Below, in pieces: positions 37,141 to 46,018 of a stretch of 64,000 bases of DNA (the stretch's first letter is position 1; every line of letters begins with the position of its first letter). A program made the translations under genes and the position numbers. The DNA is taken from assembly GCA_024233875.1 (NCBI GenBank), contig JACKPB010000014.1, forward strand, positions 29,216-93,215, written 5' to 3'. The notes under the pieces are model-generated. The model did no database searches. It was not told the origin of the DNA and saw only the letters and a program-made list of their open reading frames with translations. The DNA comes from Leptospiraceae bacterium (GTDB taxonomy: Bacteria; Spirochaetota; Leptospiria; Leptospirales; Leptospiraceae).

Positions 37141-37266
37141 TCCATAATTTAAAGTTAAAAATATTTGTGTATCCACTTTTCATTCTCCAATAAAATGCCT
37201 GGAACACGTAAACAGAAAGTCACAAGTATTTTAGAGAACCGATATGTATGTCTCGATTATTCATAA
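37141..37266 (+). pseudogene. Relic: shared leader plus 23-codon gene start
   Basis: A leader (TTGTGTATCCACTTTTCATT...CAATAAA) aligns with that at 9928-9959, and an ATG at 37195 opens a 23-codon frame (MPGTRKQKVTSILENRY...) ended by TAA at 37264-37266. The peptide shares K-Q-K, I-x-E-x-x-(Y/F)-V with the 9960 copy and SI-x-ENRY with the 21989 copy. No gene is coupled to it. Confidence 0.4.
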
Positions 37267-37458
37267 CAAAGATTTGAGTATTGTATTCACTTAGTTCTGA
37301 ATTGTAGCAAAATCTTGAGGGGGAAACCTACAAAAAGAAAGATTAATTTATTAAAAAAATATTTAAAGTTCTATACACCTGAGTTAGTAAACAAAAATAT
37401 ACCACATACATGAAAATCTACATCTTGAGTAGATGATTATTTTATAGGTTTTTGTACT

Positions 37459-37557
37459 ATGGCACAACCTATACCAATCTGCCTTACGGCTCTCCTTCTG
37501 TTCTTTGCAGGACTCTCTTTCGAACAAATGCCTTCAAAAACAACTTTTTTGAACTAA
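37459..37557 (+). CDS. Possible 32-residue hydrophobic peptide
   Basis: An ATG at 37459 opens a frame of 32 codons with a hydrophobic middle (ICLTALLLFFAGL) and stop at 37555. It ends 18 bases before the GT4 gene. There is no clear ribosome-binding site, so this is only a candidate. Confidence 0.2.
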   Translation: MAQPIPICLTALLLFFAGLSFEQMPSKTTFLN

Positions 37558-37575
37558 ATAACTACTGGAGGGATT

Positions 37576-38721
37576 ATGAAAGTACTACAAGTGGGGACAC
37601 TAAATAGACCGATCGGTTGTGGGTTGGGATACTCTCCTATTGAAACTGTGATAAGCAATATTGATCATGGGTTGGAAAAAATTGGAATTCAATCTGTTGT
37701 GGCCTGCTCCGGAGATTCGAAGATTGTCGGTGAGCATTTTGTTACAATCGAAAAATCATTTGGTGAATATTGGAGTGAGGATAGTAAGATTCAGAGAGAG
37801 TCTATGAAAAGACATCTCATTCTCTCCCTAAAGAGAGCAACAGCGGGAGACATCGATATCATTCATATGCATGATGCGGGAATGCTGGAGTTTATATTTC
37901 AGGGAGTTGTGAAGAGTCCGGTTCCCATAGTAATGACGCTTCATGTTCCTGCCGGAGAAGAGCAATCCTTCAAAAGATGGAACAAATTCTTAACACCCAG
38001 CTCAGGTATATTTTTTGTTCCCATTAGTGAATATCAGAGAAAACAGCATGAAGGCCTGAGCAATTTAAGGGACGTAATACATCATGGATTGGATTTGGAA
38101 GAGTATCCATTTTCGGATAAGGTATTGAAAGAGGACTATTTGTTTTCTATAGGAAGAATCACGCCCGATAAGGGTCAGGATAAAGCCATCGAGGTAGCTC
38201 TCAGTACTAAATCAAGACTCATTATCGCCGGAAATATTCAGAACAAGGAAATTGATAAAAAATATTTCAAAAAAATAAGTTCATCTATCAATTATAATGT
38301 AAAGGTAGAATTTCCTGAGAGCGAATCCGATTATTATGAGAATGTAATGAAGCCTATCTTGAATACCGAACATCAAATTATTTATATCGGTGAATTGAAT
38401 CATATACAAAAAAAATATTGGTTTTCTCATGCGAAAGCAACATTGTTTCCGATTCAGTGGGGTGAGCCTTTCGGACTTGTCCTAATTGAATCTATGGCTT
38501 TGGGGACACCGGTAATAGCTTTGAAAAAAGGTTCGGTTCCCGAAATTATCCATCATGGAAAGACGGGATATGCGGTAGATACTCAAATGGAAATGCAGGA
38601 TGCGATTCTGGAAGTTTCTCAAATTCCACCAAAAGATTGCAGAGATCATGTGGAGAAAAATTTTTCTATTGAACTCATGGCTAAGAAGTACTCAAAACTT
38701 TATGAACAAATAAAGAGGTAA
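37576..38721 (+). CDS. GT4-family glycosyltransferase
   Basis: 381 residues of GT-B fold. The N-terminal domain has a Gly-rich opening (GTLNRPIGCGLGYSPIE), and the donor domain carries FSIGRITPDKGQD and the E-x7-E motif in EPFGLVLIESMALGTPVIA, followed by GSVPEIIHHGKTGY. This retaining fold transfers sugar from a nucleotide-sugar to an unknown acceptor. Strong GGAGG precedes the ATG. It is four bases ahead of a GH15 gene, so the pair probably makes and trims, or transfers and reprocesses, one glucan. Confidence 0.87.
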   Translation: MKVLQVGTLNRPIGCGLGYSPIETVISNIDHGLEKIGIQSVVACSGDSKIVGEHFVTIEKSFGEYWSEDSKIQRESMKRHLILSLKRATAGDIDIIHMHDAGMLEFIFQGVVKSPVPIVMTLHVPAGEEQSFKRWNKFLTPSSGIFFVPISEYQRKQHEGLSNLRDVIHHGLDLEEYPFSDKVLKEDYLFSIGRITPDKGQDKAIEVALSTKSRLIIAGNIQNKEIDKKYFKKISSSINYNVKVEFPESESDYYENVMKPILNTEHQIIYIGELNHIQKKYWFSHAKATLFPIQWGEPFGLVLIESMALGTPVIALKKGSVPEIIHHGKTGYAVDTQMEMQDAILEVSQIPPKDCRDHVEKNFSIELMAKKYSKLYEQIKR

Positions 38722-38725
38722 AAAT

Positions 38726-40687
38726 ATGCCCAGAGATATTCCAGTAAGCAATGGAACGTTATTATTGAATTTCGATTCTAATTATCAGATTAGGGATGTG
38801 TACTTTCCTTATATCGGACAGGAAAATCATGGAAGTGGAAAACCATTCCGAATAGGGATTTGGGTAGATGGTGAATACTCCTGGCTGGGAGAAGCTTGGG
38901 AAATCCATCTCAAGTACAGAGACAATACTCTCGCTACGGATGTCCTACTTCGTAATACAAATATGGGTATAGAGATAAGATGCAATGACATTGTGGATGT
39001 CGAATTGAATGTTTACATAAAGAAAATAGAAGTAATCAATTTAATAGATAAAAAACGTGATGTAAGACTTTTTTTCAGTCATGATTTTAATTTATATGGA
39101 AATGATATAGGTGGTACAGCCTATTTTGATCCCAGGTCTGCTTCCATCATTCACTACAAGGTTCATCGATATTTTCTTATAAGCTGTTTGGAAGAAAAAC
39201 AATGGGGCGTTAGGCACTACACCTGCGGAAGAAGAGATGAAACTTCTCTGACCAAAAAAAAGTTTTCTGAAGCAGAAGGAAATTTGGACGGTGAAGCAAC
39301 TGCCTGGGGTTCTCCATATTCCACTATCGGAATTCATATGAATCTGAATCCATATAGTAGTTCAACAAACTATTATTGGATTGTTGCCGGCGAGACCTAT
39401 CCGCAGGTTGCAAAATTGAATTTGGATGTTCACAACTTAACTCCAGAAACTATATTTCAGAGATCTTCCGGGTACTGGATGACCTGGATACGAAAAGAAT
39501 CTCTCGTAATCAAACTGAAGGATCTTCCTTCAACCATTGGAGATATTCTGAATAGAAGCTTACTTATATTGAGGACTCAAATTGACAATTCTGGTGCCAT
39601 CATTGCCGCTACTGATTCGGATATCATTCGTTTTGGAAAAGATACTTATTCGTATGTCTGGGGAAGGGATGGAGCTTTTGTTGCTGCGGCATTGGCTAAG
39701 GCAGGTTATTCGAGCATCTGCATGAAATATTTTGATTATTGTGCCAGAGTCTTGTCTGAGGAAGGGTATATGTTTCAACATTACAATCCTGACGGATCTC
39801 TCGCCAGTAACTGGCATGCATGGATCGTTGAGGGAAAGGAAGTTCTTCCTATTCAAGAAGATTCTACTGCTTTGACTCTCTGGGCTCTCTGGATACATCA
39901 TGAAAACTTAATCGATATAGAATTCATTAGACCCCTCTACAACTCATTGATTTTAAAAGCGGCTAATTTTCTGGTTCGATACAGGGACGAAGAGACTAAA
40001 TTGCCACTTCCTTCCTATGATCTCTGGGAGGAACGATATGCTCTACATGCATACACAGTAGCCTCGGTGATTGCAGGACTCAGAGCAGCTTCAAAGTTTG
40101 CAGATCTATTTCAGGATTTGGATCTTGCAAAGGAGTACAATTTGGTAGCGGATGAAATGACTTCTGCAGTAGAAAAATATCTCTATCATGATGGATTGAA
40201 ACGTTATGCACGATCGGGGACCAGAGTGGATGGAGGATACAAGCTCGATGAAGTCATCGATATCAGTATCCTGGGTTTATCTACTTTCGGTGTAATCAAT
40301 CCATCAGAACCCAGAATGTATTCCACTTTCCTTGCTATACGTGAAGAATTGTGGCTGAAAAGTTCTACAAGTGGTTGTGCGAGATATCAGGGGGATGTCT
40401 ACCAGAGAGAAGAAAATAGTCCTCCCGGGATTCCCGGAAACCCGTGGTTTATTTCTACACTTTGGATAGCTGAGTTTTTGATTGAAAAAGCAGTAAGCCG
40501 TAAAGAGCTTGATCTGGCTCTTCCTTATTTTGAATGGTGTGTGAAAAATGCTCTTCCTTCCGGTGTCTTCGCCGAGCAGGTAGACCCCAGTAATGGAAAC
40601 CCTCTTTGTGTATCACCTCTTACCTGGAGCCATTCAGCTTATGTATGGACTGTACTACGATATATCGAAAAAGGTAAAGAATTATAG
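38726..40687 (+). CDS. GH15-family glucoamylase/trehalase-like hydrolase
   Basis: 653 residues: an N-terminal beta-sandwich (about 1-260) and an (alpha/alpha)6 barrel with YVWGRDGAFVAAALAKAGY, LPLPSYDLWEERYALHAY (first catalytic Glu region) and FAEQVDPSNG...LTWSHSAYV (second catalytic Glu region), as in bacterial GH15 enzymes. No signal peptide, so it acts in the cytosol. Inverting release of glucose from alpha-glucan or trehalose is the family reaction. Partner gene is the GT4 enzyme before it. Confidence 0.88.
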   Translation: MPRDIPVSNGTLLLNFDSNYQIRDVYFPYIGQENHGSGKPFRIGIWVDGEYSWLGEAWEIHLKYRDNTLATDVLLRNTNMGIEIRCNDIVDVELNVYIKKIEVINLIDKKRDVRLFFSHDFNLYGNDIGGTAYFDPRSASIIHYKVHRYFLISCLEEKQWGVRHYTCGRRDETSLTKKKFSEAEGNLDGEATAWGSPYSTIGIHMNLNPYSSSTNYYWIVAGETYPQVAKLNLDVHNLTPETIFQRSSGYWMTWIRKESLVIKLKDLPSTIGDILNRSLLILRTQIDNSGAIIAATDSDIIRFGKDTYSYVWGRDGAFVAAALAKAGYSSICMKYFDYCARVLSEEGYMFQHYNPDGSLASNWHAWIVEGKEVLPIQEDSTALTLWALWIHHENLIDIEFIRPLYNSLILKAANFLVRYRDEETKLPLPSYDLWEERYALHAYTVASVIAGLRAASKFADLFQDLDLAKEYNLVADEMTSAVEKYLYHDGLKRYARSGTRVDGGYKLDEVIDISILGLSTFGVINPSEPRMYSTFLAIREELWLKSSTSGCARYQGDVYQREENSPPGIPGNPWFISTLWIAEFLIEKAVSRKELDLALPYFEWCVKNALPSGVFAEQVDPSNGNPLCVSPLTWSHSAYVWTVLRYIEKGKEL

Positions 40688-40693
40688 AGGGCT

Positions 40694-40825
40694 ATGAAAA
40701 TTCGGAAGTGGATGGCCGGAATGATTACGGGTGAGATTGGTGGAATCCGAGATCTTCAGAATTCATCCCGGATAACCAAAAAGCAGAATTGGATGGAGAA
40801 TCTGAAAATTCTCCTTTCAGGGTAG
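40694..40825 (+). CDS. Possible 43-residue protein
   Basis: ATG 40694 with GAGGG three bases upstream opens a 43-codon basic frame (MKIRKWMAGMITGEIGG...) to TAG at 40823, just after the GH15 stop. It overlaps the end of the convergent HAD gene by 9 bases. No family recognised; it may be a decayed gene end. Confidence 0.25.
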   Translation: MKIRKWMAGMITGEIGGIRDLQNSSRITKKQNWMENLKILLSG

Positions 40826-41326
40826 GATATGATTGACTTTGTAGGACTTGAGATTATTGAGTTTGGATTCTAGGTTTCTGAATCCGGGTATGTGTTCATC
40901 TCTATCATCCCAAATCTCAATTTCTTCCAAGCCGGGAAATTCACGGTTCAGCATCAAAATACTTTTGATCTTATAGTCAAAGGTCTTTGTGCCTGGATTG
41001 TAAATTTTTCTATGGAAGGAAAGATTATGATGTTCTAATATAATTTCAATGAACGAGGACAAACTCTCCAACCTCCCTGTCATCATGATCGTGAAAGTGT
41101 CGGGATTCTGGATCTCAGTATGGTAATCTCTAATGACTTTTTCTATTTTAGGTATATCAAATATAGACAGATCCAGAGATTCTTTTTTGGACCACCAGGA
41201 GAGATAGGGCCAGGGTTTCCCGGTTTTTTTAAAATAGATTTCCTTTCCTTCATGGGGGAGGGGAGTCCTTACCAGAGTACCATCAAAGTCAAATATGGAT
41301 ACTTTTTTAATAGATTTGATGTCCAT
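40817..41326 (-). CDS. HAD-fold protein similar to 'Swiss army knife' RNA-repair HADs
   Basis: 169 residues. HAD motif I is IFDFDGTLV (residues 11-19); a motif II-like MMTGR, Lys in FDYKIKSI and an acidic motif IV in IWDDRDEHIPGF follow. The overall pattern and the WDDRxxHxxxF ending resemble the HAD_SAK family, which in other organisms is tied to RNA or polynucleotide 5'-phosphate repair. Substrate here is unknown. It is in the same direction as the hydrolase gene, nine bases away. Confidence 0.7.
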   Translation of the reverse strand: MDIKSIKKVSIFDFDGTLVRTPLPHEGKEIYFKKTGKPWPYLSWWSKKESLDLSIFDIPKIEKVIRDYHTEIQNPDTFTIMMTGRLESLSSFIEIILEHHNLSFHRKIYNPGTKTFDYKIKSILMLNREFPGLEEIEIWDDRDEHIPGFRNLESKLNNLKSYKVNHILP

Positions 41327-41335
41327 ATATAGTTT

Positions 41336-42622
41336 TCAGGTACCTGAATGGCTGTGCATGATTTCTTTCACAGTAGACATAAGAATCTGAGATTGCAAAA
41401 TCGTAAAATGATTTGTTCCCGAGATATCTACGCTTCTTATTTCAGGGTTGGACTTTTTTAGAAAGATATCTTTTAGAAAGGTGAGACTGGGTTGCTCGAC
41501 GATTCCATCCCCCATCCAACTTTGAAGCGGTGAGCCTTCTTCACCGAAGGAAGAGTAAAATTGATAGCAGTCAATATTGTCCAACTCTCCGAAGTATTTG
41601 TCCTGCCAATATCTGGATATAGGATTGAATCGATTCCAGTCTTCCTCTCTGATGATTCCATGGGAGAGATCTTTTATGGCATCGGATCGAAGATTTCCAA
41701 TCGTACCTAGAATTTGAAGGGCAAGGTAAGGTGTTTTTTCTAATAAGAAGCCCAACCAAAATCCTGCCTTCTCCAGATAGGATCCACCATCAGGAGAAGC
41801 GATAAATATAACTTTCTTGATATTTTCATTAATAATCGGTGAAGTTTTTTCTCTTGCGTAGTACAGTAAGCTTCGAACTACCAGGCAACCGAGACTATAA
41901 GATATGATATGAATTTCCGTTCCGGGTGCTTTTTGTAAAAAATATTCTATAGTTGCAAGAAGATCCTTTCCATTTTCAGAAATATGTTTTCCATGATTGA
42001 ATCGAATGAAGACGGAATGCATATCATCAGGAATACAATGATCATCTATTCCCCGTGATACAACAGTCCGACCATCGATCTCAATCTTATTGTCCTTCCA
42101 GAGACTCTCATCTGTGAAAAGTCCGGGAACATAGAGAAGGATTTTTTTCTTTCCGGATTGGAAAAAATCTTCCAGAATCTCATCGGTCGAAATATCTTTC
42201 CCATCCTTACGAAAACTCATTTTGATATCGGACAGGATGATTTTTGAATTATGAGCACTCCCGATTACACTGGAAACATATCTATTGTCGTAGATGAGAT
42301 CAATCGAGTGATCCTTGAATCGATCCATTGATTCAAGGGCTATCTCGAAGGCATGCCGTGTGGCATGAATGGATGCTTCCAGATTTTCAGCTGTAATCTC
42401 TGCGGATTTCCCTAGATTGTCAAAACCCAAAAGAAGTCCTTCTCTCCATTCACGCGGCAAAAATCCAATTTTAGATAAGAGCTTTAGTAACTCTCCGGAG
42501 GCAATCAAAGTTCTATGAACAACTTCTTTGGAAATTTGTAGAGAAACATCAGCTGTTCCTCCGGCAAATTTTACAGAATTTTTAGCAATCTTGTCTATTG
42601 CAAATTGGATGATCAGGTTCAA
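41336..42622 (-). CDS. Alpha/beta hydrolase, lipase/esterase-like
   Basis: 428 residues. About 150 N-terminal residues are helical and match nothing I know. The hydrolase part has LLYVPGLFTDESLW, the nucleophile elbow SYSLGCLV, a probable Asp in MGDGIVEQ and a catalytic His in SGTNHF. It resembles PGAP1/lipase-type serine esterases. Its start overlaps the stop of the malic-enzyme gene (ATGA), so translation is probably coupled. Confidence 0.75.
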   Translation of the reverse strand: MNLIIQFAIDKIAKNSVKFAGGTADVSLQISKEVVHRTLIASGELLKLLSKIGFLPREWREGLLLGFDNLGKSAEITAENLEASIHATRHAFEIALESMDRFKDHSIDLIYDNRYVSSVIGSAHNSKIILSDIKMSFRKDGKDISTDEILEDFFQSGKKKILLYVPGLFTDESLWKDNKIEIDGRTVVSRGIDDHCIPDDMHSVFIRFNHGKHISENGKDLLATIEYFLQKAPGTEIHIISYSLGCLVVRSLLYYAREKTSPIINENIKKVIFIASPDGGSYLEKAGFWLGFLLEKTPYLALQILGTIGNLRSDAIKDLSHGIIREEDWNRFNPISRYWQDKYFGELDNIDCYQFYSSFGEEGSPLQSWMGDGIVEQPSLTFLKDIFLKKSNPEIRSVDISGTNHFTILQSQILMSTVKEIMHSHSGT

Positions 42623-43887
42623 ATCTGCTTTCTCCTCCTGAGACTTTCTTTGTAGGCTTCATCTCCGGGATAGTTGACTCTGGCAACTCCCGATGTATGT
42701 GCCGCTTTCGCCACTGCTGTGGATACTTCGTAGTACACTCTTGAGTCAAATGGTTTGGGGATAATGTATTCCGGCCCGAAGCTGAACTTTTCACCCTTGT
42801 AAGCTTGTGATACAGAATCGGGAACTTCTTTTCTGGCAAGTTCGGCTATGGCATAGATCGCGGCCTTCTTCATTTCCATATTGATCTTTCTTGCTCTCAT
42901 ATCCAGAGCTCCACGGAAAATAAATGGAAATCCGAGAACATTATTCACCTGATTCGGATAGTCACTTCTTCCGGTTCCCATGATCACATCATTTCTTGCC
43001 TGCTTTGCCAGGGGATAGGGAATCTCCGGATCCGGATTTGCCAGAGCCAGAACACAGGGTTTGTCTGCCATTGACTTGACCATATCCGGGGAAACGAGAT
43101 CTTTCACAGAAACACCGACAAAGATATCCGCACCTTTCAGGCTGTCGCCTATCGTTACATCATTGGTATCACGAATGAATTCGGATTTCATACCTATGAT
43201 ATCATTTCTTTTATTATTGAGGATTCCTTTTGAATCTGCCATGAGAATATTTTCTGATTTGATTCCGATTTCCTGAAGGAGTCTTCCTATAGAAATCGCT
43301 GCGGCTCCTGCGCCACTGATGACTACCTTAGCTTTGGATGGATCTTTTTCTGTGAGGTGAAAATAATTATAAACAGCAGACGTTGTTATGATAGCCGTAC
43401 CGTGTTGGTCATCATGAAAAACCGGAATGTCCATTAGTTCGATGAGCTTTTCTTCGATATAAAAGCATTCGGGAGCTTTGATATCTTCCAGGTTTATTCC
43501 TCCGAAAGTTGGTTCCATCAATTTGACTGCGTTGATGAATTCTCCCGAGTCTTTTGTTTTTAGTTCGATATCAAATACATCAATCCCGGCGAAATTTTTA
43601 AATAGAACAGCTTTTCCTTCCATCACGGGTTTACTTGCAGAAGCGCCTAGATCGCCCAATCCGAGGACAGCAGTTCCATTGGATATGATACCAACTAGGT
43701 TTCCCTTATTTGTGTATTCATAAACTGTTTCTGCATCCTTTTCGATTTCCAGGCAGGGGAAGGCTACACCCGGGGAATAGGCCAGGGAAAGGTCATCCGC
43801 TGTTGCCGTTTCTTTTGTTGGAACTACTTCAATTTTTCCTTTGGGTGATCTCCTGTGATACTCCAACGCCTGTTCTTTAAAATCCAT
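42619..43887 (-). CDS. Malic enzyme (short, MaeB-like)
   Basis: 422 residues. Decarboxylates malate to pyruvate with reduction of NAD(P)+. The N-terminal YSPGVAFPCLEI and NGTAVLGLGDLG, the metal-site HDDQHGTAIITTSA and the Rossmann GAGAAAISIGRLL are all present. It lacks the C-terminal phosphotransacetylase-like domain of long MaeB. NADP preference is usual for this type but cannot be proved from sequence. Operon-like with the hydrolase after it. Confidence 0.9.
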   Translation of the reverse strand: MDFKEQALEYHRRSPKGKIEVVPTKETATADDLSLAYSPGVAFPCLEIEKDAETVYEYTNKGNLVGIISNGTAVLGLGDLGASASKPVMEGKAVLFKNFAGIDVFDIELKTKDSGEFINAVKLMEPTFGGINLEDIKAPECFYIEEKLIELMDIPVFHDDQHGTAIITTSAVYNYFHLTEKDPSKAKVVISGAGAAAISIGRLLQEIGIKSENILMADSKGILNNKRNDIIGMKSEFIRDTNDVTIGDSLKGADIFVGVSVKDLVSPDMVKSMADKPCVLALANPDPEIPYPLAKQARNDVIMGTGRSDYPNQVNNVLGFPFIFRGALDMRARKINMEMKKAAIYAIAELARKEVPDSVSQAYKGEKFSFGPEYIIPKPFDSRVYYEVSTAVAKAAHTSGVARVNYPGDEAYKESLRRRKQI

Positions 43888-43908
43888 AAATCTCTATCCT
43901 TTTGGGGA

Positions 43909-45303
43909 TTATTTCCCCACACAAAACTTACTGAAAATTCTACCCAGAATTTCTTCAGTATCTACTCTTCCGTTTATCTTTCCAATATTGATCAATGCTT
44001 CATCAATCTCTTTGACGGTTATCTCCGCCGGAGCCGATTCATTCATCAATTGAATACATGATTCCATAGATTTTTGAATCGCCTCAAATAAAAATATATT
44101 TCGATCTTCTAATAGAACATACTCTGAGGTATCTTCCGGGTTGGACAATCTGGATTCAATAATTTTAAGAAGTGAATCAATTTCAAGCCTTTGCTTGCAT
44201 GAGATTTCGATGTATTCCATGTCTCTGGATCTTGCGATTTCATAAAATTTATTGTAATCATAATCTCCAATCTTCAGATCGGATTTATTTCCTATTAAAA
44301 TCGCCATGCCGAGAGAGTCATAATATTTTTCCAAGAACTTTTCTGATTCCTTGGGTTTAGATAAGTCAATTAGATACAATTTACAGTTTGCTGATTGAAA
44401 TTCTTTGAGGGAACGTTCGATTCCTAATTTTTCAATCTTATCGTCAGTATTTCTGATTCCTGCTGTATCCACCAGAGTCACCGGGACACCGTTTAGGATC
44501 AGTTCTTCCGAGAGATAGTCACGGGTTGTTCCGGGGATATCTGTGACTATTGCTCTTTCTCTACCGAGAATGAGATTCATAAGGCTGGATTTGCCTGCAT
44601 TGGGCTCTCCAAAAATCACCAGTTTTTGATTTAAGATATGGTGGTTGGCTTTCTGAGAACTCAAAATTGTCTTTTCACAGAGGTGTTTGATCTCTTCAAT
44701 CCTAGATTTGCGTTGTTCGAGAGTTTCGTAGGTAAGGTCTTCTGTTGAAAAATCTATCTCAGCTTCACACTCAGCTTTTAGGCTAATGAGACTACTTCTG
44801 AGTCTGGAAGTCAAACGGGTCAATTCGCCATTGTAATTCTTCTGGGCCAATTCGAGTTCAAATGAAGATCTGGCTTCGATGATTCTTCGAATGGATTCTG
44901 CCTGGGTGAGATCCATTTTTCCGTTGAGAAAGCCACGTTTGGTAAATTCTCCTCTTTCGGAAGGTCTGGCACCTAACGAGAACATAAGTCTCAGGGCATC
45001 ATTGACAAGGATTGGATTTCCGTGCAGGTAAAACTCTGCACTGTCTTCTCCTGTATAGGAAAATGGCGATTGAAAAAAAGAGAATAGGATCTTATCGATT
45101 TCTGAATTTGTGCCCAGAGAGCAGTAGATGGATTTTCGTTTGTTTTCTTTTATGAATTTTGGGGTGAAAAACTCTCCATTTCTGGAGAGAATCGCGGAAC
45201 AAATCTCAAGAGTCTTTGTTCCGGAAAGTCTGATGACTGCGATAGCAGAGGGAATAGGAGGGGTTGAGACACCTGCTATTGTGTCATTCAAGGTATGCAT
45301 CAT
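43909..45303 (-). CDS. mnmE: tRNA-modification GTPase MnmE
   Basis: 464 residues. With MnmG it builds the cmnm5 group on wobble uridine of several tRNAs. The N-terminal folate-binding domain (DTIAGVSTPPIPSAIAVIRLSG), helical domain, inserted G domain (GEPNAGKSS, DIPGTTRD, DTAGIRNTDD, NKSD) and C-terminal CVGK are complete. Start may be the second of two adjacent ATGs. It overlaps the end of jag by 20 bases, the conserved order of this cluster. Confidence 0.95.
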   Translation of the reverse strand: MMHTLNDTIAGVSTPPIPSAIAVIRLSGTKTLEICSAILSRNGEFFTPKFIKENKRKSIYCSLGTNSEIDKILFSFFQSPFSYTGEDSAEFYLHGNPILVNDALRLMFSLGARPSERGEFTKRGFLNGKMDLTQAESIRRIIEARSSFELELAQKNYNGELTRLTSRLRSSLISLKAECEAEIDFSTEDLTYETLEQRKSRIEEIKHLCEKTILSSQKANHHILNQKLVIFGEPNAGKSSLMNLILGRERAIVTDIPGTTRDYLSEELILNGVPVTLVDTAGIRNTDDKIEKLGIERSLKEFQSANCKLYLIDLSKPKESEKFLEKYYDSLGMAILIGNKSDLKIGDYDYNKFYEIARSRDMEYIEISCKQRLEIDSLLKIIESRLSNPEDTSEYVLLEDRNIFLFEAIQKSMESCIQLMNESAPAEITVKEIDEALINIGKINGRVDTEEILGRIFSKFCVGK

Positions 45304-45991
45304 CCTCGTTAAAGGATTCTTTTTTCTTGTCTACGTCTTTGTATTTGTGTTTGTCTTTCATGGAAATGATACGGACACGTTTGTAGGTTCCATTTCCTTC
45401 ACTTCTGGTGAAGACTCTTTCATCTTTTTGGAGAGCCATATGAATGATTCTTCTCTCATAAGGATTCATGGGTTCTAAGAGTCTGGATTTACCGGTTCTG
45501 GCCACAGTGGAAGCTATGGATTTGCCCAGTCTTACAAGAGACATTTCTCTCTTATCACGATAGGATTCAATGTCGAGAATGATTTTTCTTCCATGTCTGA
45601 TCTTAGAATCAACCATGAGATTTAGAAGGAATTGTAAGGAATCGAGTGTGTTTCCTCTCTTTCCTATGAGAATACCGGATTCGGGGCTTGCCATTTCGAT
45701 ATAGATCTTTCCATCCACATCTCCCATTCCGACTACTTCGGCATCAATTCCCATTTTTTTCAAAAGCGTTAGGAGAATTCCGTGAATGATCTTTTCTGCG
45801 GGTAAGTCTTTGGAAGAAACGAAAGCCCTTACAATAGCTGGTTTTTTGGAAGTGATACCCAAAAAACCACTTTTCCCGGCTTCTATAGTTTCAAATTTGA
45901 CGTCACCTTCTTCTAGTCTCAATGTCTTCAGGGTAATCTCTTCGGCTTCAGCTTTTGATTTACCCTCTGCTTCAAAAATATAATTTAGCAT
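45284..45991 (-). CDS. jag: Jag/KhpB RNA-binding protein
   Basis: 235 residues: Jag-N domain (EAEGKSKAEAEEITLKTL...GKSGFLGI), a KH domain (IGKRGNTLDSLQFLLNLM) and an R3H domain (ERRIIHMALQKDERVFTRSEG). KhpB-type proteins bind RNA and influence cell envelope growth. Its place between yidC and mnmE is the widespread arrangement. Confidence 0.93.
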   Translation of the reverse strand: MLNYIFEAEGKSKAEAEEITLKTLRLEEGDVKFETIEAGKSGFLGITSKKPAIVRAFVSSKDLPAEKIIHGILLTLLKKMGIDAEVVGMGDVDGKIYIEMASPESGILIGKRGNTLDSLQFLLNLMVDSKIRHGRKIILDIESYRDKREMSLVRLGKSIASTVARTGKSRLLEPMNPYERRIIHMALQKDERVFTRSEGNGTYKRVRIISMKDKHKYKDVDKKKESFNEDDAYLE

Positions 45992-46018
45992 TCTTTTTTG
46001 CTCCGTATATATGATTTC

